Assembly: GCF_003315295.1 (NCBI RefSeq)
Contig: NZ_QNRI01000010.1
Span: 51,389-115,388 of the forward strand
Direction: 5' to 3'
DNA length: 64,000 nucleotides
Source: Paraliobacillus ryukyuensis
GTDB lineage: Bacteria > Bacillota > Bacilli > Bacillales > Amphibacillaceae
Shown: positions 37,932 to 46,545 of the stretch, piece after piece
Layout of the letters: each line of letters opens with the position of its first letter
How positions within the stretch are numbered: position 1 is the first letter of the stretch
Notes under the pieces: generated by a model
What the model was told of the DNA's origin: nothing
The model's database searches: none
Seen by the model: only the letters and a program-made list of their open reading frames with translations
Made by a program: the position numbers and the translations under genes

Positions 37932-38008
37932 TTTATGTTCCTCCAACATTTTGTTTCTTTATCTATTTTATTGTAGCATATTTTTAATGAAGCAAAATAA
38001 GCAAAAAG

Positions 38009-38038
38009 AAAACCAATCAGGAATCCCGATTGGTTTTT
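38009..38038 (-). terminator. Terminator of wrbA
   Basis: AAAACCAATC pairs with GATTGGTTTT. In the leftward direction TTTTCTTTTT follows the stem. Confidence 0.85.
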
Positions 38039-38043
38039 AAACT

Positions 38044-38643
38044 TTATTCTCCAGCTACTTTTGTTGTTACTTCAACAAGACGTTTCGCTTGATGTTTTAC
38101 TGCACCTTCCACATCTTCTACCATTTTACCATCTTGCCCTTGTGTCACACTTGTTCCATAAGGATTACCGCCTGCACCATAAAGAACCTCGTTTGAATAT
38201 CCTGGTGGCACAATAATCGCTCCCCAGTGCATCATTGCTGTATAAAGGTTAAGTAAAGTTGCTTCTTGACCGCCGTGCGGATTAGCAGCAGAAGTCATTG
38301 CTGTAACAACTTTATTTACTGTCTTACCTGTAGCCCAAAGCCCACCTTGTGAGTCAATTACTGATTTCATTTGGGAAGGTACCGCTCCGAAACGAGTTGG
38401 GACACTAAAGATAATACCATCTGCCCATTCGATAACATCAGAAGTTACCTCAGGTACATCTTTCGTTGCTTCAATATGCTCTTTCCAAGCTGGGTTTGAC
38501 GCTACAGCAGCTTCAGGCGCATTTTCAGGAGCTCGAACAACTTTCACTTCTGCCCCAGCAGCTTTAGCCGCCTCTTCTGCCCATTTTGCCAGTTGATAGT
38601 TCGTTCCTGTTGAACTGTAGTATATTACTGCTACTTTTACCAT
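38044..38643 (-). CDS. wrbA: NAD(P)H:quinone oxidoreductase WrbA
   Basis: Flavodoxin-fold FMN enzyme of 199 residues that reduces quinones by two electrons, avoiding semiquinone radicals. The FMN phosphate loop is YYSSTGTNYQLA (residues 8-19), followed by SVPTRFGAVPSQMK and the MMHWGAIIVPPGY block typical of WrbA. It is monocistronic, with its own terminator and a palindrome-covered promoter that suggests control by a quinone-sensing MarR-type repressor. Confidence 0.95.
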   Translation of the reverse strand: MVKVAVIYYSSTGTNYQLAKWAEEAAKAAGAEVKVVRAPENAPEAAVASNPAWKEHIEATKDVPEVTSDVIEWADGIIFSVPTRFGAVPSQMKSVIDSQGGLWATGKTVNKVVTAMTSAANPHGGQEATLLNLYTAMMHWGAIIVPPGYSNEVLYGAGGNPYGTSVTQGQDGKMVEDVEGAVKHQAKRLVEVTTKVAGE

Positions 38644-38690
38644 TAATAAACATCTCCTTCGCTTTATTAATTTATTTTATTTTTATACCC

Positions 38691-38726
38691 AAACCAAAAT
38701 AATTTTAAACCTAATTATTTTGGTTT
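38691..38726. promoter_or_regulatory. Inverted repeat in the wrbA leader
   Basis: AAACCAAAATAA (38691-38702) and TTATTTTGGTTT (38715-38726) are exact reverse complements around 12 bases. It lies just downstream of the predicted wrbA transcription start, so it could be a second operator or a 5' hairpin. Confidence 0.55.
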
Positions 38727-38735
38727 CTAAATAAA

Positions 38736-38768
38736 ACTATACTAATTATTTGTCTTGATTTCAAGATA
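38736..38768 (-). promoter_or_regulatory. wrbA promoter with MhqR-like palindrome
   Basis: Minus strand: TTGAAA (at 38759-38764), 17-base spacer, TATAGT (at 38736-38741). The -35 is embedded in TCTTGA-TT-TCAAGA (38753-38766). The extended 18-base site agrees at 14 positions with my recollection of the B. subtilis MhqR box (TATCTCGAATTCGAGATA), which controls quinone-resistance genes. Confidence 0.65.
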
Positions 38769-38797
38769 AATGCTCATTTTATTAATTGTTAAATGTT

Positions 38798-38826
38798 TTG
38801 ACAATGATTCAAAAATGCGTTACATT
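38798..38826 (+). promoter_or_regulatory. guaC promoter
   Basis: TTGACA (38798-38803), 17 bases, TACATT (38821-38826). A perfect 16-base palindrome GAATGAAATTTCATTC follows at 38855-38870, between the transcription and translation starts, and could be an operator. No purine riboswitch is present. Confidence 0.65.
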
Positions 38827-38889
38827 ATCCTATGGACGAACAATTTTGTTGAATGAATGAAATTTCATTCGTATTTAGGAGTGTTAACT

Positions 38890-39873
38890 ATGGAAAATGT
38901 CTTTGATTATGAAGATATTCAATTAATTCCCGCAAAGTGTATTGTAAACAGTCGATCTGAATGTGATACAACCGTTACTTTAGGAAAACACACATTTGAA
39001 TTGCCGGTTGTACCAGCAAACATGCAAACCATTATCGATGAAAATATTGCCTTATTCTTAGCTCAAAATAACCATTTCTATATCATGCATCGTTTTGAAC
39101 CGGAAACAAGAATTAATTTTATCAAAAACATGCACCAACAAAACTTAATTGCTTCCATTAGTGTTGGGGTTAAAGAGGAAGAATACCAATTCATAGAGAC
39201 ATTACAAGAACAAAATCTTGTACCTGACTATATTACAATTGATATTGCACATGGACATTCAAATGCGGTTATTAATATGATTAGACATATTAAACAATAT
39301 ATACCTGAAACATTTGTTATTGCCGGAAATATCGGTACACCCGAAGCCGTAAGAGAATTAGAGCATGCAGGTGCTGATGCAACAAAAGTAGGGATTGGCC
39401 CTGGAAAAGTATGTATTACAAAAATTAAAACTGGTTTTGGTACTGGTGGTTGGCAATTAGCAGCTTTACGCTGGTGTTCCAAAGCAGCTAGTAAACCAAT
39501 TATCGCAGATGGTGGTATTCGTACACACGGTGACATCGCCAAATCAATTCGCTTCGGTGCTTCCATGGTGATGATTGGGTCACTATTTGCTGGTCACGAA
39601 GAATCTCCAGGTGAAACGATCGAAAAAGATGGCAAGTTATTTAAAGAATATTTTGGTTCTGCATCGGAATTTCAAAAAGGTGAAAAGAAAAATGTGGAAG
39701 GCAAAAGAATGTATGTTAAACATAAGGGGGCACTGGTAGATACATTAACCGAAATGAAACAAGACTTACAATCTTCTATCTCTTATGCAGGCGGTACTCG
39801 CCTAGATGCTATCCGTAACGTTGACTATGTTGTTGTTAAAAATTCAATCTTTAATGGTGATAAAGTATATTAA
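38890..39873 (+). CDS. guaC: GMP reductase
   Basis: Reduces GMP to IMP with NADPH, linking guanine and adenine nucleotide pools. The 327-residue length is that of GuaC. The active loop is [20 protein letters not shown] with the catalytic Cys, and the N-terminus [13 protein letters not shown] is characteristic. There are no CBS domains, which separates it from IMP dehydrogenase. GGAG precedes the ATG at 38890; the longer frame from 38857 has no support. Confidence 0.96.
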   Translation: MENVFDYEDIQLIPAKCIVNSRSECDTTVTLGKHTFELPVVPANMQTIIDENIALFLAQNNHFYIMHRFEPETRINFIKNMHQQNLIASISVGVKEEEYQFIETLQEQNLVPDYITIDIAHGHSNAVINMIRHIKQYIPETFVIAGNIGTPEAVRELEHAGADATKVGIGPGKVCITKIKTGFGTGGWQLAALRWCSKAASKPIIADGGIRTHGDIAKSIRFGASMVMIGSLFAGHEESPGETIEKDGKLFKEYFGSASEFQKGEKKNVEGKRMYVKHKGALVDTLTEMKQDLQSSISYAGGTRLDAIRNVDYVVVKNSIFNGDKVY

Positions 39874-39900
39874 AAAACGGCTGTTACTCAGCCGTTTTTT
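39872..39900. terminator. Bidirectional terminator after guaC
   Basis: AAAAAACGGCTG pairs with CAGCCGTTTTTT around TTACT. It overlaps the 3' end of the convergent membrane-protein gene. Confidence 0.93.
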
Positions 39901-41020
39901 CTTTCGTATTTTTTTCATTTTCAACTTGTAATTCTTTGTACCTTTGATATTGTCTATAACCATAAGCGATATTGCGAACTATTTCAGGATTAGCAGACCC
40001 AGCTCCGATTGCACCTGCTAATATTGCGACAGAAGTTCCTAGCCATGATAAACGTAAAAAGCTAAATAGTGTGACATTCCCCTCTAATTCTGTCACTGAT
40101 TTAAACATTTCTGGCGGCACAAAAACCATAATCGCGATCGAGAAAAAAACTAATAGAATCAGATAAAAAACTAATACCCCGATCAACAATGTAAATATTG
40201 TGGCCGTATTATAGAGTATTCTAATTCTTTTCTTCCCTTTTTTTGTTGGTTTTTCCCATAAGTCGTGCGATATAATCATCCAAATAATCATGCTAATGCA
40301 AGAAACCAACATGAGTGCTGCTAATCGAAAGATGGAATAGTTCACACTAAGCTGCCACAACGTTGTAAAGATAATCGAGTAAGCACCGGTTCCAAATGCA
40401 ACCGCAATAATAGGCTTAAAGGAAGTAAGCAAGAGCCAAGGACGGTTTGCAAATGTCATTCCTGCCAGAACACGAAGTTTCCCATTGATAGCTGGAATAA
40501 CCAGATAACGCGCATCAACATTTGATTCCGTTTCAATATCGTGCGTTTTCTTAATAGAGGAGAACGGAAATTGACGTTTAATTTTATTTTCATTGAAGTT
40601 TGATGTAGTTGGTGGAAGCGTATTAGCCTGGTATAGTTCTTGCATTACCTGAATAATGCTCTTCTTAACTCTATTTTTCATTGGTGGAAAACCAAATGCA
40701 GGCAAAGATATTTGACCAATTCTCTTATCAAAATCTAAGTCTGCCAATACAGTTTCATGTTTAACTGAATGTTTTGGTAAATCTGTCAGACAAATTACAT
40801 AGTTCCAGTTGTTTTGCCGTTTTAGCTTCTCTGCTGTATCAAAGATTTCATGAGCCTGTTCAGCTGCACCAGTAAGCTGATCAACTTTATAATCCAACTC
40901 CCACTCTATTTGGTTAGACACTGACTGAGCAAATCGCTTTTTTAATTCTTCTAATATTTCTTTTGTGATTTTAGTCGGTAATTCTGGTGCACAAATGATA
41001 CCAACCGTTAATTTCTCCAT
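39884..41020 (-). CDS. Hypothetical membrane protein with soluble N-terminal domain (378 aa)
   Basis: I do not recognise a characterised family. An N-terminal cytoplasmic domain of about 195 residues starts TVGIICAPELPTKITKEI and contains NYVICLTDLPKHSVKHE, suggesting an alpha/beta fold. Four to five hydrophobic helices follow (about 200-355), then a charged tail rich in Lys and Glu. The conserved-looking junction VIPAINGKLRVLAGMTFANRPW precedes the first helix. AAGGAG lies upstream of the ATG. It overlaps the terminator shared with guaC. Confidence 0.75.
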   Translation of the reverse strand: MEKLTVGIICAPELPTKITKEILEELKKRFAQSVSNQIEWELDYKVDQLTGAAEQAHEIFDTAEKLKRQNNWNYVICLTDLPKHSVKHETVLADLDFDKRIGQISLPAFGFPPMKNRVKKSIIQVMQELYQANTLPPTTSNFNENKIKRQFPFSSIKKTHDIETESNVDARYLVIPAINGKLRVLAGMTFANRPWLLLTSFKPIIAVAFGTGAYSIIFTTLWQLSVNYSIFRLAALMLVSCISMIIWMIISHDLWEKPTKKGKKRIRILYNTATIFTLLIGVLVFYLILLVFFSIAIMVFVPPEMFKSVTELEGNVTLFSFLRLSWLGTSVAILAGAIGAGSANPEIVRNIAYGYRQYQRYKELQVENEKNTKEKTAE

Positions 41021-41188
41021 AAAACTTAAAACTCCTTTTCCTCCTTTTTCTATATAGTTTGTTACCCGTTATTTACAAATTTAATCATTTGCTATGTATG
41101 TGATATAAGACTGCTCCTATAACGGTTTTATTATTAGATAGATTGGGAAAAGACACAATAGTAGTAGAATTTGTTAGGAGGTAGTTTA

Positions 41189-42184
41189 ATGTCAATGGAA
41201 TTTTTAAATAAAGCCCTAATAAAAAAATTAGGATTAGGCACCGCGCCGCTTGGAAATATGTTTCGAGATGTAAGTGAGCAAGAAGCGCATCAAACGGTGC
41301 AATCTGCTTGGGATGCTGGAGTGAGATATTTTGATACAGCGCCATTTTATGGTTACGGTCTAGCTGAAAATAGGCTGGGAGAAGTGCTATCTGCTTATGA
41401 TCGAGAATCGTTTGTCCTTAGTTCAAAAGTTGGTCGTGTAATGTTAGACGAGAAAGAAGAAAAGTCAGGTTTATTTGCTGACGGACGGAAGAACAAAGTG
41501 TTAACCGATTATTCTGAGGATACAACGTTACGCTCAATTGAACAAAGCCTCAAACGTTTACAGACCAATTATTTAGATATGGTATTTGTCCATGACCTTT
41601 CTCCTGACTTTTGGGGAGATAATTGGATAACCAAATTTGATGAAGCTCGAAATGGAGCATTCAAGACACTAAATCGACTGCGAGATGAAGGGGTAATTAA
41701 GTCATGGGGGCTTGGTGTAAATACAACTATTCCTATTGAGTTGGCCATGGAACTGGAAGAAGTTACACCTAATTTAAGTCTTTCAGCAACACAATATACT
41801 CTGATGCAGCACGAACGAGCTTTAGAGGGAATGATGCCTCAAGCCTATAAAAAAGAAATGGGCGTGGTTGTAGGAGGCCCTTATAACTCAGGTGCTTTAT
41901 TAGGCGGAAAGCATTTTGATTACGCACCAATTACAGACGAAGCTAAAACACAAGTAAATCAATTAAAAGCAATTGCGAATAACCATAATATATCGCTTAA
42001 AGCAGCTGCATTACAATTTTCAGCTGCTCATCCAGTCGTGAAGGCGATTATTCCTGGTTCAACTAGACCAGATCGGATAAAAGAGGATATTAAAGCAATG
42101 GATGAAGAGATCCCTCTTACATTCTGGGAAGAACTTCGCAATAAGAAATTAATTTCAGAAAAAGCACCAATACCGAAGACTTGA
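41189..42184 (+). CDS. Aldo/keto reductase (L-fucose/pyridoxal dehydrogenase-like)
   Basis: NAD(P)-dependent oxidoreductase of 331 residues with a TIM-barrel fold. The tetrad is visible as D and Y in FDTAPFYGYGLAE, K in LSSKVGR and H in VFVHDLS. The cofactor-binding end is IIPGSTRPDRIKEDI. The FDTAPFYGYGLAENRLG and TQYTLMQH blocks resemble D-threo-aldose (L-fucose) and pyridoxal 4-dehydrogenases. GGAGG is nine bases before the ATG. Confidence 0.9.
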   Translation: MSMEFLNKALIKKLGLGTAPLGNMFRDVSEQEAHQTVQSAWDAGVRYFDTAPFYGYGLAENRLGEVLSAYDRESFVLSSKVGRVMLDEKEEKSGLFADGRKNKVLTDYSEDTTLRSIEQSLKRLQTNYLDMVFVHDLSPDFWGDNWITKFDEARNGAFKTLNRLRDEGVIKSWGLGVNTTIPIELAMELEEVTPNLSLSATQYTLMQHERALEGMMPQAYKKEMGVVVGGPYNSGALLGGKHFDYAPITDEAKTQVNQLKAIANNHNISLKAAALQFSAAHPVVKAIIPGSTRPDRIKEDIKAMDEEIPLTFWEELRNKKLISEKAPIPKT

Positions 42185-42206
42185 GATGAAAATTAACGAA
42201 ATAAAC

Positions 42207-42256
42207 CGAAAACAAGCATGATCAAGTGGTTACTGCATTGATCATGCTTGTTTTCG
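42207..42256. terminator. Bidirectional terminator, 19-bp perfect stem
   Basis: CGAAAACAAGCATGATCAA (42207-42225) pairs perfectly with 42238-42256 around a 12-base loop. It lies between the convergent aldo/keto reductase and phosphoesterase genes. Confidence 0.9.
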
Positions 42257-42273
42257 ATTAAAGGAAGGTAACA

Positions 42274-43104
42274 TTATTTTTTTCCTTTGATTGTCAATAA
42301 CGACATCTGACTTTGATTAAATAACCGGAGCGGCAGCTTAGTCGTTCCCAGTCCACTATCAATATAGAGATAGTGGTCAGGTTTCCATTGATATAAGCCT
42401 TTATCTAATTCTGGAAAATAACCTTGATCTGGAGCAACTAATGCACCAATAAATGGAATCCTAATCTGACCGCCATGGGTATGACCTGATAAAATTAAGT
42501 CAATCGATTCATTCATTAAGGTATTCACCAAATCAGGTGCATGCGAAAGCAATAACGTATAGTTCTCTGATTGCAACCCCAACATCGCTTCAGATAGATT
42601 ATCATGTTCTGTTGAATAATCAGCAACACCCGCTAACTGAAGTTTATTATGATTAATATCTAGAATAATATTGGTGTTATCCATTAATTGAACTCCACGA
42701 TCGACCAATCCATCCATTAATCGATCTTTTTTAAAATTATCCCATTCATGGTTGCCTGATACAAAATAAACATGTTTGTTTATAGTAACTATCTTTTCAA
42801 TTAAGCGAAACATAGCCGTTAAGTCTGTTGTCTTTCGATCAACTAAATCACCAGTAATAACAATAATATCTGGCTGTAACTCATCTATCCTATTAATTAA
42901 TGGTAGGTGGTCTTTTCCAAAAATTCTATTATGTATGTCTGTTAACTGTAAAATTTTTATCGATGATCCGTCGCTAAGTTTTGTACTATATAAATCCACT
43001 TCATTAACTTTAAATGTATTGGTATCATAAATAACTTTCAAACAAACAGCTGTAGTTAATACTAAACTAGGATATAGTAATAACTGCTTTTTTCTTTTCA
43101 ACAT
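42274..43104 (-). CDS. Membrane-anchored metallophosphoesterase (YkuE/YkoQ-like)
   Basis: Calcineurin-like phosphoesterase of 276 residues. An N-terminal membrane anchor (about 8-24) precedes the metal-binding motifs TDIHNR, ITGDLVDR, VSGNHEWDN, LLSHAPD and SGHTHGGQ, all complete. The catalytic domain is expected outside the cell. Related Bacillus proteins include YkuE and YkoQ; UDP-diacylglucosamine hydrolases are more distant. AGAAGG sets the ATG. Confidence 0.88.
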   Translation of the reverse strand: MLKRKKQLLLYPSLVLTTAVCLKVIYDTNTFKVNEVDLYSTKLSDGSSIKILQLTDIHNRIFGKDHLPLINRIDELQPDIIVITGDLVDRKTTDLTAMFRLIEKIVTINKHVYFVSGNHEWDNFKKDRLMDGLVDRGVQLMDNTNIILDINHNKLQLAGVADYSTEHDNLSEAMLGLQSENYTLLLSHAPDLVNTLMNESIDLILSGHTHGGQIRIPFIGALVAPDQGYFPELDKGLYQWKPDHYLYIDSGLGTTKLPLRLFNQSQMSLLTIKGKK

Positions 43105-43309
43105 TTCGAAACCTTCTCTCCGTGAATCTTGTTATTAAATTAGTTTAGCATTTATTTTCTGGAAAATATATGCGTAATATCCTAACATATCAAAATGTAT
43201 AAACAAAATAAACCTACTGAGGCTACAACATGGCACTTACTACATCTTGCCACATCAATACAAATATAAGAAATCAAAAGCTCTACCGTATGCTTTGGTA
43301 AATAAGCCA

Positions 43310-43458
43310 ATTAAAAAGGTCGATACCCGTATGGTATCGACCTAATACTTGCTTGTAGCAAGTGTTCTATGTTTTGCGGCGAAAAGACCATTAAGTCCAC
43401 GTAACGTTTAGCATTTAAATGCTCATCTTTCGTCTTATGCAAAAAAGCTCATCGCCCC
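43310..43458 (-). ncRNA. Candidate small RNA, ~145 nt
   Basis: The minus strand has an extended -10 (TG-C-TATAGT, at 43462-43467) with a weak -35 (TTACTA), then about 145 bases without a credible frame, then a strong terminator. Visible pairings are GGCGA (within 43452-43458) with TCGCC (43378-43382), closing a domain that contains GCATTTAAATGC (43411-43422); a TTGC/GCAA hairpin near 43350-43362; and the terminator AGGTCGATACC/GGTATCGACCT (43317-43343) followed by five T. It matches no riboswitch or small RNA I can recall. Confidence 0.6.
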
Positions 43459-43631
43459 ATTACTATAGCATACCCTTTGTTTAGTAGTAAAGCTATTTTT
43501 TTATACTGATAACCATTAGACGAGCGGTTATATCTGTCTCCTATAAAGCCCTGTTACTTACTTCTCACTAGTAACAGTAACTTTAGATTAACAGATAAAT
43601 TCTAAGCCTTTTCTGCTATCTTAATTATGTT

Positions 43632-43892
43632 CTATTTCAATGCACGCAGTAAACGATATTGAAATTTAACTTGATAACGGTCGTTGTTTAATTTGTTTGT
43701 TTTACATCTTCCAATTATATTTCGAATCTTTTTGTTAAAAATTATTTTATCACGATTTCTTTGCTCCTTTAATAAGTCTTCAAACCAAGGATACCGCTTC
43801 AATACCTTGATATTCTTTGCAATAGCTTGTTCATTTACTTTTGAAGTGCCAGAAATAAATATAGATAAAATTTCAAAGATTATATCCAACAA
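43632..43892 (-). CDS. Hypothetical basic protein (86 aa)
   Basis: Not recognised. It has a hydrophobic N-terminus (LDIIFEILSIFISG, possible anchor) and a strongly basic remainder (KKIRNIIGRCKTNKLNNDRYQVKFQYRLLRALK). It starts with TTG eight bases after AAGGAG; an ATG between them is out of frame and stops at once. The good ribosome site argues for expression. Confidence 0.55.
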   Translation of the reverse strand: MLDIIFEILSIFISGTSKVNEQAIAKNIKVLKRYPWFEDLLKEQRNRDKIIFNKKIRNIIGRCKTNKLNNDRYQVKFQYRLLRALK

Positions 43893-44015
43893 GACATTTA
43901 CTCCTTCGTTGAGATAGTTTATTAACTTATCCTTTGTTGGTCAACTCTTATTTTCAGATTATTACCTAGTATTATATTGTTAGCTAAGCGTGACTGTCTA
44001 GTAATTTCCCAAAAA

Positions 44016-44044
44016 AAGTCTCGCACCGTATGCGAGACTTTTCA
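44016..44044 (-). terminator. Terminator of BCCT gene
   Basis: AAGTCTCGCA pairs with TGCGAGACTT around CCGTA. In the leftward direction the stem is followed by seven T. Confidence 0.92.
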
Positions 44045-44046
44045 TA

Positions 44047-45591
44047 TTACTTTTTCCGAACATTATGCAGCCAAGCTTTATCTTGGTCCATCATTTTCTT
44101 CGCAGCGGCAATTGTTAAAAATTGAATAACTATAATTGGGATTCCTAAAATACCTGATAATACTTCTAAGGGCTCGAGACCGCCAATCTGCATCATAATC
44201 AATGCCATCGCAGTAATCACTGCTGCTATAATGATCCGCAGTTTTTTAGACGGCTCCGATCCACTCATATCTCTTGTACCTGTATAAGATGCAATAGTAT
44301 AGGTCGTTGAATCTAGTGTCGTGGTTAAGAAAATCATTGCCACAATAATAAAGGTAATAATCGCAATAGTGGATAGTGGTAACGTTCGTAGTATTGCAGG
44401 GATTGCAGCCATTGCATCATTTTCTACAATGGATAACACGTCCACCGCCCCATTCATGAAACGATCGACACCTAACCCGCCTAATACACCAGTAGCAATC
44501 CAAGAGATGGTTAAAGGAGCGAATAGATAAGTTAGAATCATTTCCTTAATCGTTCTTCCTTGTGAAATTTTAGCTGCAAAGACACTGTGTAACATTGCCC
44601 ATGTTGCGTTATAAGCAAACCAAAAGATTGTTTGATTTTCGATGTAAGTTTGTCCGCCAATTTCTAATGAATTAGTAAATAATGACATATCAATATAATT
44701 AGAAATTAAAAAACCAACACTATCAGTAAAATAATTCAAGATAAATATCCCTGGTCCAGCAATTATCACGAATATTGCAAAGATCGCTGCCAAATACATA
44801 TTAAATGTACTTAAGCGCTTGATCCCTTTTTCAATCCCCAAATAAGCACTAATAGAAAACAGAGACACCCAAATCACCGTGACAATTAGCGTTAATGTAA
44901 AGGATTGGTCAATATTGAATAACTCTGCTAAATTATACGTGACAATCGGTGCTCCCAGACCTAACGTAACAGCTGCTCCTGCTAAAATACTGATTAAAAA
45001 AATAATATCTAGTATTTTTCCGCCAATACCATCGGTAAATTTATCGCCAAATAACACACGACATGCTTCAGATATTCGCATAAACGGTTGCTTGCGAACG
45101 TGTAAGATATATCCTAATGCTGGTGCTGCCATTACAAAGATAGCAAATGTTTGTAATCCCCATAGAAACATACTATAGGCATTCCCCCATAGAAGTGCTT
45201 CACCAGAACCAGATTCAGTTCCAAATGGCGGACTTAGTGATACATTCGCCCATTCCACCATACCAGTGCGCATAATCGTTGAACCTAATCCCATGGCAAT
45301 TAAAATAGAAGCATATTCAAATAACGTAAATCTTGGCTTTTCCATTGGATCACCTAAGACCACATTCCCGTATTTAGAAAAAGAAAAATACAAACCAGCA
45401 GCAACTAAAATAACGGCATACCATATATAGCCCCATGCAAAATTAGCTACTATAAAATCAAAAATCTGATTAAGTAAATTTAACGACTCAGATTCATACA
45501 TAGAAAATGGAATGCAAATAATTGCTAAAATAATTAATGATGGAATAAATATTGAGTAATCAATTAAACTCTTTCGCTTGTTATTATTCAT
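44047..45591 (-). CDS. BCCT-family betaine/carnitine/choline transporter
   Basis: Sodium- or proton-coupled carrier of quaternary ammonium compounds, 514 residues and 12 membrane helices. The Gly-rich unwound helix reads AMGLGSTIMRTGMVEWANV, and the aromatic box region NQTIFWFAYNATWAMLHSVFAAKISQGRTIKE is clear. The WANVSLSPPF stretch and short N-terminus differ from OpuD/BetP-type betaine carriers and lean toward CaiT-like members. The substrate is therefore left open. TGGAGGC sets the ATG; monocistronic. Confidence 0.9.
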   Translation of the reverse strand: MNNNKRKSLIDYSIFIPSLIILAIICIPFSMYESESLNLLNQIFDFIVANFAWGYIWYAVILVAAGLYFSFSKYGNVVLGDPMEKPRFTLFEYASILIAMGLGSTIMRTGMVEWANVSLSPPFGTESGSGEALLWGNAYSMFLWGLQTFAIFVMAAPALGYILHVRKQPFMRISEACRVLFGDKFTDGIGGKILDIIFLISILAGAAVTLGLGAPIVTYNLAELFNIDQSFTLTLIVTVIWVSLFSISAYLGIEKGIKRLSTFNMYLAAIFAIFVIIAGPGIFILNYFTDSVGFLISNYIDMSLFTNSLEIGGQTYIENQTIFWFAYNATWAMLHSVFAAKISQGRTIKEMILTYLFAPLTISWIATGVLGGLGVDRFMNGAVDVLSIVENDAMAAIPAILRTLPLSTIAIITFIIVAMIFLTTTLDSTTYTIASYTGTRDMSGSEPSKKLRIIIAAVITAMALIMMQIGGLEPLEVLSGILGIPIIVIQFLTIAAAKKMMDQDKAWLHNVRKK

Positions 45592-45772
45592 TGTATTTCG
45601 CCTCCAGAAGTAGTAGATTTACTATCGTAATGTATAGTTTGTTGTACTATTTTTACTACCACCGGAATTAATGAAGTAAACTTCATAGACATTAGATATT
45701 TTTTAGGGTTATTTTCATTCCTATCACATACGATGATAAGGACAGGCTCTATTTATAATGGAGGGTGAATAA

Positions 45773-46459
45773 ATGGATTTTTTTACAAATTCCGTGCTAG
45801 ATTTCTCATCTTTTAACACATTAACACTATTACAAATTATTATCATTGATATGATCCTATCAGGTGATAATGCTGTTGTTATTGCAATGGCAACAAAATC
45901 TCTTACTAGCGAAAAACAGAATAAGGCGATTTTTTTAGGTACTGCTGGTGCTATCATTCTACGCATCTGTTTTGCTACTATTATTGTATTTTTATTACGT
46001 ATCCCTTTTATCCATGCTATTGGAGGGCTCATATTACTATGGATCGCTTATCAATTATTAGTAGAAAAAGAAGAAGGTCAAAAGGTGAAATCACATGCAA
46101 CTATTTTTCAAGCTGTTATTACCATCGTGATTGCTGATGCAGTGATGAGTTTAGACAATGTGGTAGCGATAACAGGGGCGGCGCACGGGGATCTTCTACT
46201 TATTATTATTGGTGTCATGATTAGTATTCCTATTATGATCTTTGGATCCAAATTAATCGTTAAGCTTCTACAACGTTTTCGGATTATTGTTTATGTTGGA
46301 GCAGGTATTTTAGCTTGGACAGCTGGAGATATGATTTTATCTGATGAAAAACTCATTGCTCTGCTGCACCTAACAAACGTAAATTTAAATTTGATTATCG
46401 TATGTTTATTAACACTGACCATATTGTTACTCGGCTATATTCGAGCAGATGATTATTAA
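45773..46459 (+). CDS. TerC-family membrane protein (YjbE-like)
   Basis: Integral-membrane protein of 228 residues with seven or so helices. The two TerC signatures are DMILSGDNAVVIAMA and IADAVMSLDNVVAITGAA, whose acidic residues are thought to bind metal. TerC/YjbE/YkoY proteins take part in manganese export and metallation of secreted enzymes. GGAGGG precedes the ATG. No yybP-ykoY manganese riboswitch was seen upstream. Confidence 0.9.
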   Translation: MDFFTNSVLDFSSFNTLTLLQIIIIDMILSGDNAVVIAMATKSLTSEKQNKAIFLGTAGAIILRICFATIIVFLLRIPFIHAIGGLILLWIAYQLLVEKEEGQKVKSHATIFQAVITIVIADAVMSLDNVVAITGAAHGDLLLIIIGVMISIPIMIFGSKLIVKLLQRFRIIVYVGAGILAWTAGDMILSDEKLIALLHLTNVNLNLIIVCLLTLTILLLGYIRADDY

Positions 46460-46545
46460 CAAGTAATGGATTGATTTCCTTCATTGTTTCTCACCAATAA
46501 ACTTGATAAAATAAGCATACTATTGTGAAAGACTGAGGTGAGGAA

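Noticed and set aside
45592..45772. yybP-ykoY manganese riboswitch upstream of the TerC gene
   Set aside because: The expected conserved core is absent; the region shows only AT-rich promoter-like sequence.
45724..46032. 102-codon frame antisense to the TerC gene
   Set aside because: No ribosome site and a composition explained by the opposite strand of a membrane-protein gene.
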